Shown: positions 28,719 to 38,815, counted from the first letter of the stretch. The stretch is 64,000 nucleotides of DNA from Paramacrobiotus metropolitanus (GCF_019649055.1 NW_026570317.1:62001-126000); one strand, 5' to 3'. The notes: generated by a model from the sequence alone, not told the origin. A program made the numbers and translations.

Positions 28719-30949
28719 GTTTTTAATGGCTCTGTTGAATTCTCTTTGACCGCGATCTTCATTTCTCTCTTCTCGTTGATTGCGTTCATTTCGATATTCT
28801 CTGAAATATCTCCCATCATGTTCATGTCGCGGGAACGCGCATCTCGGTTTGCGTCATCTTTGACCGCTGTTTCAATCGGTTGCTGGTACTGCGATGGGTC
28901 TCCTGAACTCATATGTGGCTGGTGACTGCTCGACGGGTTCCGTTTATCAGGGACTTCGTCATCTTTTTCCGTTTTGACGTCACCTCTGCCGCCACCTGTT
29001 CGTAGCGGCATTTCGAAGTGCGCACTCCCGCCAGTCCCTTGTGCCTTACTGTAACTGGGCGGGGGTGTTACGTCGGTGACTTTCTTAGCACCGAACTGCA
29101 AAAGTTGTTCGTCTTTGTGCTTATTTGTGATCTGGAGGCCTTTATTTTCATCTTCCAGACGTCTATTCTTCAAGGAGAGCTCATTTCTCTCTTCCTTCAA
29201 TCGATCATTGTCCTGTTTGATCTTCAGCATGTCGTTCTGGAGTCTGATGGTTCGATTATCCATCTCTTTATGTGTCTCTTCCTTTAATGTGATCATTCGT
29301 TCGGCAAGCTGATTCACCTGCTGTTCCAGCTCGGTGTATGCTTGCCCTGCCGATATCAGCTGATTTCTCACCTCCGTAGCTTCATCTTCTCTCAACATTA
29401 CCGTAGTCGCCATTGCGGTTAGCTCCGTGTTGAGTCTGATGTTCTCTTCGAGCTGTTCATGGACTTTTCGTTGGTTTTCTTTGTCGGCTATCTCAAGAGC
29501 TGTAACCATTGTGTCCAGCCGGTATGCTTGAGCCTGCCACTTTTGATTTTCCTCTGTTAACTTCTTAATCTGTTCCGTTAAATTCACGTTTTCTTCGTTA
29601 ACTTCTTTAATTCCTGCCTTGAGTCGTTGACCTTCGGTCGCTCCCAATTCGGTGAGCTCCTTCGCCACCTGGAGCGCTTCATCAGCTCGTTTCTGATGAG
29701 CTTGCGATTCCTTCTGGAGGATACCGATATTCTCTTCCCGCAGCTTCAGATCGTTTCTGAGCTTCAGCATATCTGTTGACATCGTTGTCAATCGTTGTGT
29801 GGCCTCAGCTAACTTAGTTGCGTAATCATTACGTTTGATTTCAGCTTCGTTTGCTTTTTTGCGAAGCTCGTCGCATTGGTCTTTCAATTCTGCCAAATGT
29901 CTTGACTTTTCAGCTGTCTCTTCAGACATGCTCTCGTTGAGCTCATCTACCGCGATGAACTTTTCCACCTCTTTATCATCAGCCACCTTTTGAGCTTCCT
30001 CGGCGATCTCCTTTTGTCGCTCATATCTTATTTTCCATTCTGCGGCTGCGTTTTCCAATACGCCCTGCTGTTGCTCCATCTCATATACATGAGTTTCGAG
30101 TGAGCCTATCCTCTTCTGGTATTCCTGCTTCTTCAGGAGGAGCTGGCATTCTTTTGCCTCCAATGAAGCCTCCAGGTCCCTGATCTGTTTCTTCAAGTTC
30201 GAAGTGGGGCTATTCGGGGATGGTGAGCGCACATTGATAACTTTCCCCATCTGACTCCGTTCAATCAGTTTTTCGGGTATATCTTTGAATGGTGTGATCT
30301 CCTCTGCTCGATCGGCTTCCTTCATTGCCGTTCGAAATGACATGTTTAATGTTTCCTCGTCATCGGTGAAGTACGATTCATTTAGGTGGTTAAATTTCTG
30401 ATTTCTGATCATTTCATCGGATAACAATGGGGTTTCGAAAGGATCCTCATCTGTGACTTCATCATGTAGCGAGAGATCATCTAACTTCAGCTCGTTGAGG
30501 TTTTCGTCAGTGACTATTGATTGTCCGATGAGGTCCGTTTTAACCAGATTCACTTCCTTGTCCTGCTCCGATGTGGCGGGTTCAATTATGGCGTCTTTCT
30601 GTGCCGCTGCATCCATCTCCTTAGCTCGTTGTGAGCTCGTTCCTTCTTTGGTGACCTGCTGGTTCACCTCACTGCTTCCCGCCGCAGACGCGGGAGATCG
30701 TTGCCGCTCGTCACTGGAGCTCTCTTGGGCTGACACCGCTTCAAGTGCCTTCTGATAGGTGCTATCAGAGCCTCGTGAGTCCTTCCTCACAAAAGCTTTA
30801 GGTGCCCGTGTATTCCGCTCATGTTCAACTGGTCGTGTGAGAGGTTTAAAATCCTTCTTGTACGGATCAGGTGCACCTTGCTGTGATCCGCGGGAGCCTC
30901 GGCTTCCCTGACTGTTATTAGATGTTGGTTCGATGATCTCTTTGTCCAT
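28667..30949 (-). CDS. Retrotransposon ORF1: coiled-coil protein, 760 aa
   Basis: ATG at 30,949 (context CACAATGG). Residues 1-240 are Ser/Gln-rich and acidic. Residues ~240-650 are almost entirely heptad-like coiled coil (long runs of E, K, L and Q with no Pro or Gly). The tail is Ser/Pro-rich. It lies before Gag and overlaps it by 52 bases, with Gag in the -1 frame. I see no good slippery site in the overlap (TTA AAA ACA is not canonical), so Gag is probably started at its own ATG. Extra ORFs before gag are uncommon in Ty3 elements. A structural or matrix-like role is a guess. Confidence 0.85.
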   Translation of the reverse strand: MDKEIIEPTSNNSQGSRGSRGSQQGAPDPYKKDFKPLTRPVEHERNTRAPKAFVRKDSRGSDSTYQKALEAVSAQESSSDERQRSPASAAGSSEVNQQVTKEGTSSQRAKEMDAAAQKDAIIEPATSEQDKEVNLVKTDLIGQSIVTDENLNELKLDDLSLHDEVTDEDPFETPLLSDEMIRNQKFNHLNESYFTDDEETLNMSFRTAMKEADRAEEITPFKDIPEKLIERSQMGKVINVRSPSPNSPTSNLKKQIRDLEASLEAKECQLLLKKQEYQKRIGSLETHVYEMEQQQGVLENAAAEWKIRYERQKEIAEEAQKVADDKEVEKFIAVDELNESMSEETAEKSRHLAELKDQCDELRKKANEAEIKRNDYATKLAEATQRLTTMSTDMLKLRNDLKLREENIGILQKESQAHQKRADEALQVAKELTELGATEGQRLKAGIKEVNEENVNLTEQIKKLTEENQKWQAQAYRLDTMVTALEIADKENQRKVHEQLEENIRLNTELTAMATTVMLREDEATEVRNQLISAGQAYTELEQQVNQLAERMITLKEETHKEMDNRTIRLQNDMLKIKQDNDRLKEERNELSLKNRRLEDENKGLQITNKHKDEQLLQFGAKKVTDVTPPPSYSKAQGTGGSAHFEMPLRTGGGRGDVKTEKDDEVPDKRNPSSSHQPHMSSGDPSQYQQPIETAVKDDANRDARSRDMNMMGDISENIEMNAINEKREMKIAVKENSTEPLKTWGERQILRPSTVTEML

Positions 30950-32315
30950 TGTGATGATCGGATAACTGGACGCACCTGTCGGTTATGCTCACACACACGT
31001 TATAATACGATCGTTATGATCCCTATAGATCACTTATCAGCTCGGGAGATGAGCTCAGGTTCGTTTAAAAAGATCACTTTTTCAATTGGGAGTTCGATAA
31101 GCTCACTTCGGAGATGCTGATGAGCAGCTACGGATATCAGCTGAGCTGCCAAAAGTTCGTTTCGAGTTCGTTTTAGATCAGCTGATCGATTTCAGCTCAG
31201 CTCAGATCACCTTCTGCTCAGCTATTCAATTACAGTCAGCTCGTTTCAGCTTAGAATAGATTGATTTCGATGAAAGAGATCGTATATCGAATGAAGTTAG
31301 ATCATCTCAACTCATCTGTGGAGGTCGTTATCAGCTCAGCTCATGGTCAGAGATCGATCTCAGGTTCAACTGGTCAACTTTTCACTCAACTTGTTTTGGT
31401 CAAAAACAGCTCCTACTGGCTCATATCAGATCAATTATGCTGAGAAAAGATCAATTATGATGCTTATTAGCTCATTACGAGATCGTTTAGCCCAGTTTTA
31501 CCGGTAGAAATTTCGGCCAATCACAGCTCATATAATTGACCAATCACGTGAACCCACTAAGTTTTCTGACCTACGTGACGTCACAGATCGACGGCCAGAC
31601 TTGCGCGCCGAGTGCAAAAGTTCCGCCTACGTCTGTCTCAGCTCAGTGTCAACCAATGAAAATTGCGCTTTCTACGCGCTAACCAATCCAATAATTAATA
31701 ACTGGTTTTTACCTGGTTACCGATCCGATTTCCGCCAAAAATGATCCAGATGATCGCGTTTTCTTCTCCACGATCCGATCCCGCGCAGCCGTATTCCGCA
31801 CGGTTTTGGCGCCTTCCTAGTCCGACCTATTCAGCCTTCTGCTGGGCTTGTCAGGCCTATCAGCAGGTCGCTCTACAGCCTATTTTGGTGGAGCGCGTTA
31901 AAACTGATCCTGCACCTCCTTCGGTGCTGCCAGCTTGTGTGGCTTCTCGGCGCCTGTGCCCGACAGCCTCGTCCTCTACAGAGGATCTCGCTGCCTAGCA
32001 GTGGAAACAGCACAAGTTCTCCACAGGAGAGACCTGCACCGCGGCCAGCTGCCGTCTGACTCGATGAAAACACTAGACGAGTTCTCCACAGGAGATACTC
32101 GACTCAGTGTTGCTGCTCCTGCTGGCAATCCGTTGAGATGCGCCTTGCTGTCGGATGAGGAAGTACCAGTGCCTTACTGGTGCAGTCGATCAAAAGTGGA
32201 TCGATCCAGATTCCACGTGGCCGTTCGCCAAAACAGATCAATTGTGGCCGTTCGCCAAACAGATTATTATGGCCGTTCGCCAAACAGATCAATCGAGCAC
32301 CGCGGATTTCACGGG
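30950..32315 (-). other. Long 5' leader of retrotransposon
   Basis: About 1.37 kb between the primer site and the first ORF. The part at 31,010-31,490 is saturated with GATC and AGCT words (AGCTCAGATCA and similar). Near the primer site three ~26-bp tandem units (TGGCCGTTCGCCAAACAGAT) lie at 32,218-32,295. No coding frame on the element strand is supported. It probably holds packaging and translation signals. Confidence 0.6.
32218..32295 (-). repeat. Three ~26-bp tandem repeats beside primer site
   Basis: Units start at about 32,218, 32,245 and 32,270, each with GGCCGTTCGCCAAA followed by CAGAT. They lie within 110 bases of the primer-binding site. Confidence 0.85.
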
Positions 32316-32326
32316 CTCTGCTACCA
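32316..32326 (-). promoter_or_regulatory. Primer-binding site, initiator tRNA-Met type
   Basis: Immediately after the 5' LTR on the minus strand is TGGTAGCAGAG. These 11 bases are complementary to the conserved 3' end (CUCUGCUACCA) of eukaryotic initiator tRNA-Met, the primer of Ty1/Ty3/copia elements. It starts exactly at the LTR boundary, which also fixes that boundary. Confidence 0.85.
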
Positions 32327-32692
32327 TATAACGTGGTACTCAGAATGAGTCCAGGACAGAGATCCCCACTGACAGGATCCTGCGTAATGTAATATGCTAA
32401 GAAATCTGGATAAATGCGCGACGCACGGCATCCACTAGCATAGGTACACTTTATTGAGTGTGCAAAATCGACTTCACATCCACACTGACTGAACAACTGC
32501 CTGAACTCTGGCAAATCTGCCAAGCGAAGAGCTAAATCAACGCTCTTCGCATGCGCTCGTAGGCGCGCCCACACAAGGCAAACACAATGAACGGCTTTAG
32601 CCGTCAACCAATCAGAAGAGACACAACACAGACACGTCATCCGCTTAACGCCACAGGCGTGAGGGTGGACGTGAGTACAGCCATGGCTCACA
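32327..32692 (-). repeat. 5' LTR
   Basis: 366 bp, read as identical to 8,682-9,047. Target duplication CAGA follows at 32,693-32,696. AATAAA at 32,455-32,450. Confidence 0.95.
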
Positions 32693-32739
32693 CAGAGAAA
32701 GCCGAATAACCTAAGATGCTCATAGAACCCAAGAAAAAG

Positions 32740-32985
32740 TCATAAATTTTGAAAAAAGCTTACAAATGAGGAACTAAAACGAAGCCTAAGAACCCGAAGA
32801 AAACCTGAAGAAATCTAAGAAAACCTAAAAATCCTAAAAAAACATAAGGAACATAAGAAACCTAAGAAAATCTAAGAAAGCCTAAAAAACTTAAGAAAAC
32901 CTAACGAAACCTAAGAAAACCTATATAAGTTTAAGAAAGAATAAGAAAACGCATTGAAACCCTTAAAAACCCGTGAAAATTAGGC
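32740..32985. repeat. CCTAAGAAAA simple repeat
   Basis: About 20 degenerate copies of a ~10-bp unit close to CCTAAGAAAA, outside the LTR. No gene. Confidence 0.85.
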
Positions 32986-32999
32986 GCGTCATATTACTT

Positions 33000-33207
33000 T
33001 GCGGCCAGTTGTCGCATTGTTCGAAAAGTCCCAAGACGAACTGTCTGCAACCAGACGTCTTGCGTTAAAATGCCGCAAAGGTAAAATGTATCAAAGCAAG
33101 ATGTCCTAACCCGAAGTGTCCTAGCGTCCAGATGTCCAGCAGCGAAATGTCTTCGCGGCGAAAAGTCGCACGTCGAGTTTAAGTGCGGCGAAATGTCACA
33201 CTCCCAG
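33000..33207. repeat. GACATTTCGCCGC repeat, right half of interrupted element
   Basis: Inverted counterpart of 8,390-8,560 (GCGGCGAAATGTCAC at the outer end). With the simple repeat beside it, this looks like the rest of an older element split by the retrotransposon. Confidence 0.55.
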
Positions 33208-34850
33208 TTGTACGGGTACGGTTAATAGATACTGCTTTTTCCCAAAAGTGAGACACCCCGTTTTAAGTGTCGCGTGGGTGCCCAGCGGCCGCTGTCACCG
33301 AAAAAAAAGCACATGGCATCACTCAAGACGGAACAAACAGTGATTCGCCGATCATCCCCATTTTACGACACCCATCGCTTTGCAGAACCAGATAGTGCAA
33401 GAGCGGGATACGCCTACAAACCGGATATGTCTACTGCAGCCGGTTCCGGAAACGGCAGGGCGCTGTTGCGCGAATGGGGATGTTCGCACGAGGCAGTAAT
33501 GCAGCACGTTGACACTTCGATACTTCGTCCGTGTGACTTATAAGTACTATAAAAGTTGGTCGTGTCACCGGTTATGCAAGCATTCGAAAAGGAATTTCAA
33601 AAAGGAACGCACCCTTGTGGGTTTCCTTATTAAGCCAAAGTTTGATGCAGACACTAATTTGCCAAACACTTCGTTAATTTGTAGAGTGAGTGTTACCTCC
33701 GAAAATTGCAAAAAAATAAGATTCTGGTGAGTAATTGAATGAAGTTGATGTTTGTGCGGCGGCATCAATATCCCCGCAGTTTGATCGGGTGGTAAAACAG
33801 GACTCTTAACGAGAAGCGCCTTGCCGGAAGGTTCGTCGAATTTTCTTTGACGCAGTTGACTGCGTAGAGAAAATCGTGCTATGCAGTTTCTATTACGTTT
33901 CGATTTATACAATAGGTAGGTATTGTTTACCCTGATAGACCCCATCTTCAAAACTGCACTTTTTTGAAGTCGCACCTAGTGACGGCTCTTTAATTAGTTT
34001 ATAGGTACCTGCAGTGCGCAGGTGTGGTGTATGACATACGACCGGAAGTACGTACGGATATCTCGTGATTATTGCTGTTATTGTTGTGATCTTTTTCTAC
34101 GTAGCAACCGGACATGTTAAGCCTCGGTTACTACGTTAGTGTATTGAGTTGACCCTTTGAAATATTACAAAACGGTAATATTTCTAATAAAGTATTAGAT
34201 CGTAGACATTGCAGTAGGTATTAGCGACGATTTTCGTAGTGGTTGCCGCTTTGGCCGACTAGCCTGGTACAAATTCACTGATCAAATCGATATCAGGATA
34301 ACATTTCAAAACAAAAACTGTATTATGACCCATGTCCACGGCTAATGAGCCCATACAATTGTGAGAATTCATTGCCACAACAAGGTTTGCTTCAATCAGT
34401 CAATTCCAGCGTAATGACAATACAAGCAAATTTACCAATTTATGCGAGTTGGTGCTTCTGGGGGAAAAGATAGAATTGCAGATGTGATGTATAGACCATC
34501 TGCTGACTATTTTCTGGTCTTACTAGGTCACGGCGCTGATAATGAGGTCGGCCGTAAATGAAAAGCTTAAATGCTGATCCGGTTTGGTTGTCTCTACTGA
34601 CTAGTGCCTGGCCACGTCAAAACGGATTCGGGTAAGCAATCACCGCGCTGACCCTGTGCAAAAATATATTCCGTAGGGCCGTGATGTTCCGCAGATTAAT
34701 TCAGCTGGTTTGGCAGCAGGCCATGATATACAGGTAAACTGGAGCGACCGAAAAAACCAATTACATCGACATTGTTCAATCCGTTACATGAAAACCAAAA
34801 CCCCTCTAAGCAGGGCGCAATCCGAGGGAAACCGAGAAACGGCTGAAAAA

Positions 34851-34922
34851 GGCGCCGATGGGGGAATCGAACCCCGGCTACGTCGTTAGATCCGCGTAGG
34901 CAGTACCACTGCACCACGGCGC
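34851..34922 (-). tRNA. tRNA-like sequence, probably pseudogene or SINE remnant
   Basis: On the minus strand it shows a D-arm (GTGCAGTGGTACTGC), a TTCGATT T-loop with four GC pairs, and acceptor ends GCGCCG/CGGCGC. The anticodon arm is abnormal: the stem forms only with an extra base, and the loop GATCTAA lacks U33. If functional the anticodon would be TCT (Arg). More likely decayed. Confidence 0.4.
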
Positions 34923-35507
34923 AATACGTTGAAATCCTTTGAAAGACTTTATCGCTGTGCGTGAGCCGCTTCTCCGCTCACACCCCGAAGTATGCGTGTC
35001 ATAAGAAACCCAGATCAGTGTTTTATGTAATTTTCTTCGGCTACTTTTGAAAACGTTAATTTCTCCAAACATTGTGACATATTGCGGACGGCAGGTTGAC
35101 CATAATTTCACAAGTAGCTCAAAGTTACAGTGGGCATCGAGCTTCTACTATTGCTCAGATTTACTTGGGCGAAGCCTTCTTGTTTTGCTAATTGCAAGAC
35201 TTGATCCGAATTCACTGGCCGTCGGTTGCGGTAGAGATGGTACGTGGAAGAAATTGCTCGTGATCGGTAATTGTTATTGGTAAATACATAATTACGAAAC
35301 AGTTGTTTTAGTTATTGGTTGTAAATTTGTCTATGAGTCTACTGTTCTGTCTCATACAGACAATGCAGGTACGCTTTGCGCTTTGCCAATTGATTTGACT
35401 TATTTTCGAGTTAGCCAAGCCCGTAAACGGGCTGCATTTTAATCTCGAACATCCTAAGTATAACACTGTAAAAATCCATGAAAAAATGTGGCGAGCTTCG
35501 CTTTCGT

Positions 35508-35536
35508 TCGCTACGTTATGAGTGCGCTCATAACGT
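35508..35536. repeat. Short perfect palindrome
   Basis: CTACGTTATGAG and its exact complement CTCATAACGTAG flank a few bases of loop. A 12-bp stem in otherwise unremarkable DNA. Confidence 0.7.
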
Positions 35537-36266
35537 AGCCGATTGCGTTGCTGTTCTGCGTCTGGTTTCGAGTTTTCTACTCTTGGTTTTGCTTTACAGA
35601 AAGAACTATTTACGATCCGTATACGTATGTACCGTAGTTGATGATCTCAATTTCGTGCGAGGTGTTTTTAAAAATTCAAAAAAATTATTTGTATGAAGTT
35701 TTTCGTGTGTTTAGGAATTATTATGTACACGTACCGTAGCTGACCAGTTTCTGAAAAAAATGCTTCAAATATACTGTGGCGTACATATACGAAGCTTGTG
35801 GGCAAATGGTGCATGTTAAAATTCTCCGAGCCGGGAATGCTTCTCGTCAAAACAGGCAATTCTGGCAACTTTACTTAAACGGTTTCAAAAACCTAAAAAT
35901 GAGAAAAACCGAAAATATTGATGTTGTTTTTCAGTGATATTAAGTGTTGTTTTTCAGATCCGATAACACATAGTATATCCTGGACAATCGCAGATAAATT
36001 GCACGTTAAACAAACGGACTGCTTTTACTGCTCCAATACTTCAGTACTGCAATCAGCTGTTTCAACTTAAACGACGGACGAGTTAGGTCAATGGAAAACA
36101 GCCGGTTTCTTGCTTTACAAAAGATTCGTTACTGTTGACCCATAATTCTGATCCATAAGGAGCGATTTGCGAGGGATTATTTTAGCGCATCGGGTAGAGG
36201 CTTTGTCACTAAAGCATTACCGCTCAGCTAGAAGTGGAACGTATTTGAGCATATCCGGTTAAGACT

Positions 36267-36415
36267 AGAAGATATAGCGCTAGTTTAGCGTCAACTCGGT
36301 TTCGGTCCGGTTTTTGACCGGTCCGCGGTTCGGCTTGTGATCGGTTCGCTTTTCAGTCGGTTTGAACCGGACTGGAGCTGATTTCCCCTTTCTTTGGTTT
36401 ATTTTTCCCCACCCT
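36267..36415 (+). repeat. Polinton left TIR, 149 bp
   Basis: Exact reverse complement of 59,257-59,405. The inner end is ...TTTTTCCCCACCCT. It contains GC-rich GGTCCGG/CCGGTCCGCGG sub-palindromes. Confidence 0.97.
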
Positions 36416-36464
36416 ATTTTTTGTATGAACATGAATGAACATGAATGATACACACCGTTTCAAA

Positions 36465-37249
36465 CTAACAGAAAAAAGCCCAGCACTTACGGAAAATTAC
36501 ACCCCGACAAATTGGGCATAGCAGCAGTTTGCTTGAACATTTTGCACAACAAACTAAATGACCACATGGTCTGAACATGATTTCCGAATCATTTTCATAG
36601 CAGACTTTACAGCTTAATTTCTCTTTGGGGTCTTCAGAAGTTGTGGTTGGCGGAGCTTCTCGCGATAGTCCACAACATGTTGTTTCGGCTTCTTGGCGTT
36701 TTGTTCGAACATCGTTGATGAACGCTAAGCCCTTTGTTTGAACAAGATACGGAAATTTTGGGTAAGTCCAAGCGTGCTCTTCCCACGGAACATCATTTTA
36801 TCCCAAGCATAAAGTGCACCACCACAGTGAAAACAGCGTACACAATCATCTCGGCCTTCATAATAAAAGCCGGCTGCAGCCATATCTCTGGAATGTTGGT
36901 GTTTGTTGGCAGGCCATTCGGCATAAGTAGCAAAGCGTGTTCTGTAGTCTCTCATTGCCGGTGAGTGCTGAATATATTTTCCCGATCCGGATTCTTCCAT
37001 ACCCCTTACACAGTCTGGACGTGCTAAGCGGTGTCGGTAGTCTGGTTTATACTGTGAGTTCACCCAGTCACCCATAACATAGTCGCAGTATGCGCAGTGA
37101 ATTTCGTCATGCTGCCCTTGATAAAAGAACCCTTGGCTTGCCAGTTCTTCAGGGGTATAAAGCGACTGGTCGGGCCAGTTTTCAAAACTCTTGAAGCGAT
37201 TGCTCATCTGTGTCGTATCCATTTTGCAGATAAACTGAACAGTAGTCAT
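36465..37249 (-). pseudogene. IAP-like BIR-BIR-RING protein, one frameshift
   Basis: First ATG 37,249; a TATATAAA at 37,269-37,262 makes the ATG at 37,222 a more likely start. BIR 1 (RFKSFENWPD, then CAYC and H-x6-C) is complete. BIR 2 begins RFATYAEWP and has CFHC, then the frame breaks near 36,790 in a run of four A. The continuing frame carries the rest of BIR 2, where the expected last zinc Cys position reads Phe, and then a C3HC4 RING (CGH, CAKC, CPIC; about 36,480-36,610). It ends at TAG 36,465-36,467. IAP proteins of this plan block caspases or act as ubiquitin ligases; baculoviruses carry similar ones. The break may be decay or an assembly error. Confidence 0.85.
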
Positions 37250-37261
37250 GAAAGACCGCGG

Positions 37262-37269
37262 TTTATATA
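37262..37269 (-). promoter_or_regulatory. TATA box of BIR-RING gene
   Basis: TATATAAA on the minus strand, 13 bases before the first ATG and 40 before the second. The spacing favours the second ATG. Confidence 0.6.
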
Positions 37270-37423
37270 GTAGTTTAGTCCCGTGTCAGGTCAAGACAAA
37301 ACTCTGCACTGTGTGCTTGCGACCTATTGGATCATCAGTACTTCGCCCAACCCCCAGTTATACCGCAACGTTATCGTACTATTCAGATTGGAGGCTTTCA
37401 CGTACGTCATTATTTGGAGTTGT

Positions 37424-38586
37424 GGACATTAACTATTATTCACTGTCTTGTGTCTTTGTGGTACAGGTTGAGCCTGGAACTAATGTTGTGGTATGTTGTA
37501 CTATTGTTGTACTAATGTTGTAGTAGCCAACTGTGTTATGTTGTAGTAGGTAGCGATTAGTATTAAAGTGCGTTAAACAGAGTGTGCGGGTGGTGCCATG
37601 TAATAAACTATGCTGACCAGTTTGTTTCTAAGCACAAAGAAGCTCTGTCTAGCTTAATCATTAAATCAAGTTTTAGTCTGTCTATATCGGTAAAGTTGTA
37701 ACAGTAACAGGTCCGGCTGTATAGGTTAAGATAATATTACATTGTACCTATTCATTGAGTAATCGAATGTCATTAATAGCTCCGGTTAGCTTTCCATGCA
37801 AACGGAACTACCGTATTGTTCTATTAGATCAGTGGCCTCGTTCTTTTAATATAAAATGCTTTTAATTCGGGTTCAACGTGTTTGAAGTCGGGAGTTCATT
37901 GTATGTCGAACCATAAACTAGTCGTCTTTTGAGTCAACAAAACAAAACCATTTTATCAACAGAGCTTTCAATAGTATCCGTGTTAATAAGATAGCTGGTT
38001 ACGTAACTCAGTGGTCCGAGCGAAGCGAGGACCACGCGCGCCCTCTCGGTGTGTGCGCGAGAAGTCGACGCCCAATTTCAAGTCAATGTATAAGATACCT
38101 GATGTATCAAGTTGCTCGTATTAGTTTAGGTACGCCCACATGGGTTCTGTCTGATATTAGCGCGTTTCAGTCACTCATTGTTTTCAGAACGGTTTTTACT
38201 GGTTGATTCCAAACTGAAGTACGCCCACATGGGTTCTGTCTGATATTAGCGCGTTTCAGTCACTCATTGTTTTCAGAACGGTTTTTACTGGTTGATTCCA
38301 AACTGAAGTACGCCTACATGGGTTCTGTCTGATATTAGCGCGTTTCAGTCACTCATTGTTTTCAAAACGGTTTTTACTGGTTGATTCCAAACTGAAGTAC
38401 GTTGTACAAGTAACTAAAACAATAGTAAATCCGGTTTTGTAGATTTTGAGAGTTGAAACCTACACTTTTTTGAGTATAAAACCTCAGCGGCCAAGCAAAT
38501 TTTTTCATTCCAAAGTTTATTTTAATTTTATCCACCTACCTTGGAATACCTGCCTGGATCGCCTCGATATTTTCAGTTAGTTCAGT
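37424..38586 (+). repeat. Left arm of large inverted duplication in the Polinton
   Basis: Nearly exact reverse complement of 40,532-41,515. It is longer by 178 bp because an 89-bp unit is present three times instead of once. It includes a copy of the promoter (TATAAAA at 38,475-38,481) that drives the gene next to the right arm, but here the downstream gene is absent. Confidence 0.93.
38130..38396 (+). repeat. Three tandem copies of an 89-bp unit
   Basis: Units start at 38,130, 38,219 and 38,308 (GTACGCC.ACATGGGTTCTG). Only one or two bases differ between units. The opposite arm has one copy at about 40,720-40,816. Confidence 0.95.
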
Positions 38587-38815
38587 CAGTGGTCCGAGCG
38601 AAGCGAGGACCACGCGCGCCCTCTCGGTGTGTGCGCGAGAAGTCGACGCCCAATTTCAAGTCAATGTATAAGATACCTGATGTATCTTATACAGCAACGC
38701 CAAGTCTCCGCTTGGCCTCGCTACGCTCGGCCGCGGCTACGACTTGGCGCGCGCGCGCCTCGAGGGCGCTTTATAATGGAGCGCTGACGCGCTCCATTAT
38801 AAAGCACCCTCTTTT
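38587..38815. repeat. GC-rich palindromic segment replacing a gene
   Basis: It starts with a second copy of a ~100-bp unit also found at 38,009-38,108 and inverted at 40,828-40,929 (GGTCCGAGCGAAGCGAGGAC). It also holds three perfect or near-perfect hairpins: GTATAAGATAC/GTATCTTATAC (38,666-38,692), a CCAAGTC/GACTTGG stem, and GCTTTATAATGGAGCGC with its complement (about 38,770-38,807). Confidence 0.8.

Larger units (their letters stand above)
8682..32692 (-). mobile_element. Giant Ty3-type LTR retrotransposon, 24,011 bp, five ORFs
   Basis: Two 366-bp LTRs (8,682-9,047 and 32,327-32,692) read base for base the same. The element is flanked by CAGA on both sides (8,678-8,681 and 32,693-32,696), a 4-bp target duplication as in Ty3 elements. 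On the minus strand the order is 5' LTR, primer site, ~1.4-kb leader, coiled-coil ORF, Gag, Pol (protease, reverse transcriptase, RNase H, integrase), a 1,776-codon ORF, a 963-codon ORF, then the 3' region and 3' LTR. All five long ORFs are uninterrupted, so the copy looks recent. Typical Ty3 elements are 5-10 kb, so this one is two to four times normal. Each LTR begins TGTGAG and ends TTATA on the coding strand, not TG...CA. I see no good polypurine tract next to the 3' LTR. Confidence 0.95.
33208..36260. other. Gene-poor interval left of the Polinton
   Basis: No convincing protein gene. It holds a tRNA-like sequence (34,851-34,922) and a small palindrome near 35,510. Confidence 0.5.

Noticed and set aside
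32218-32295. CRISPR-like array
   Set aside because: Direct tandem repeats without spacers in a eukaryotic retrotransposon leader.
33274-33543. 89-codon ORF right of the interrupted repeat
   Set aside because: No motif and no context.
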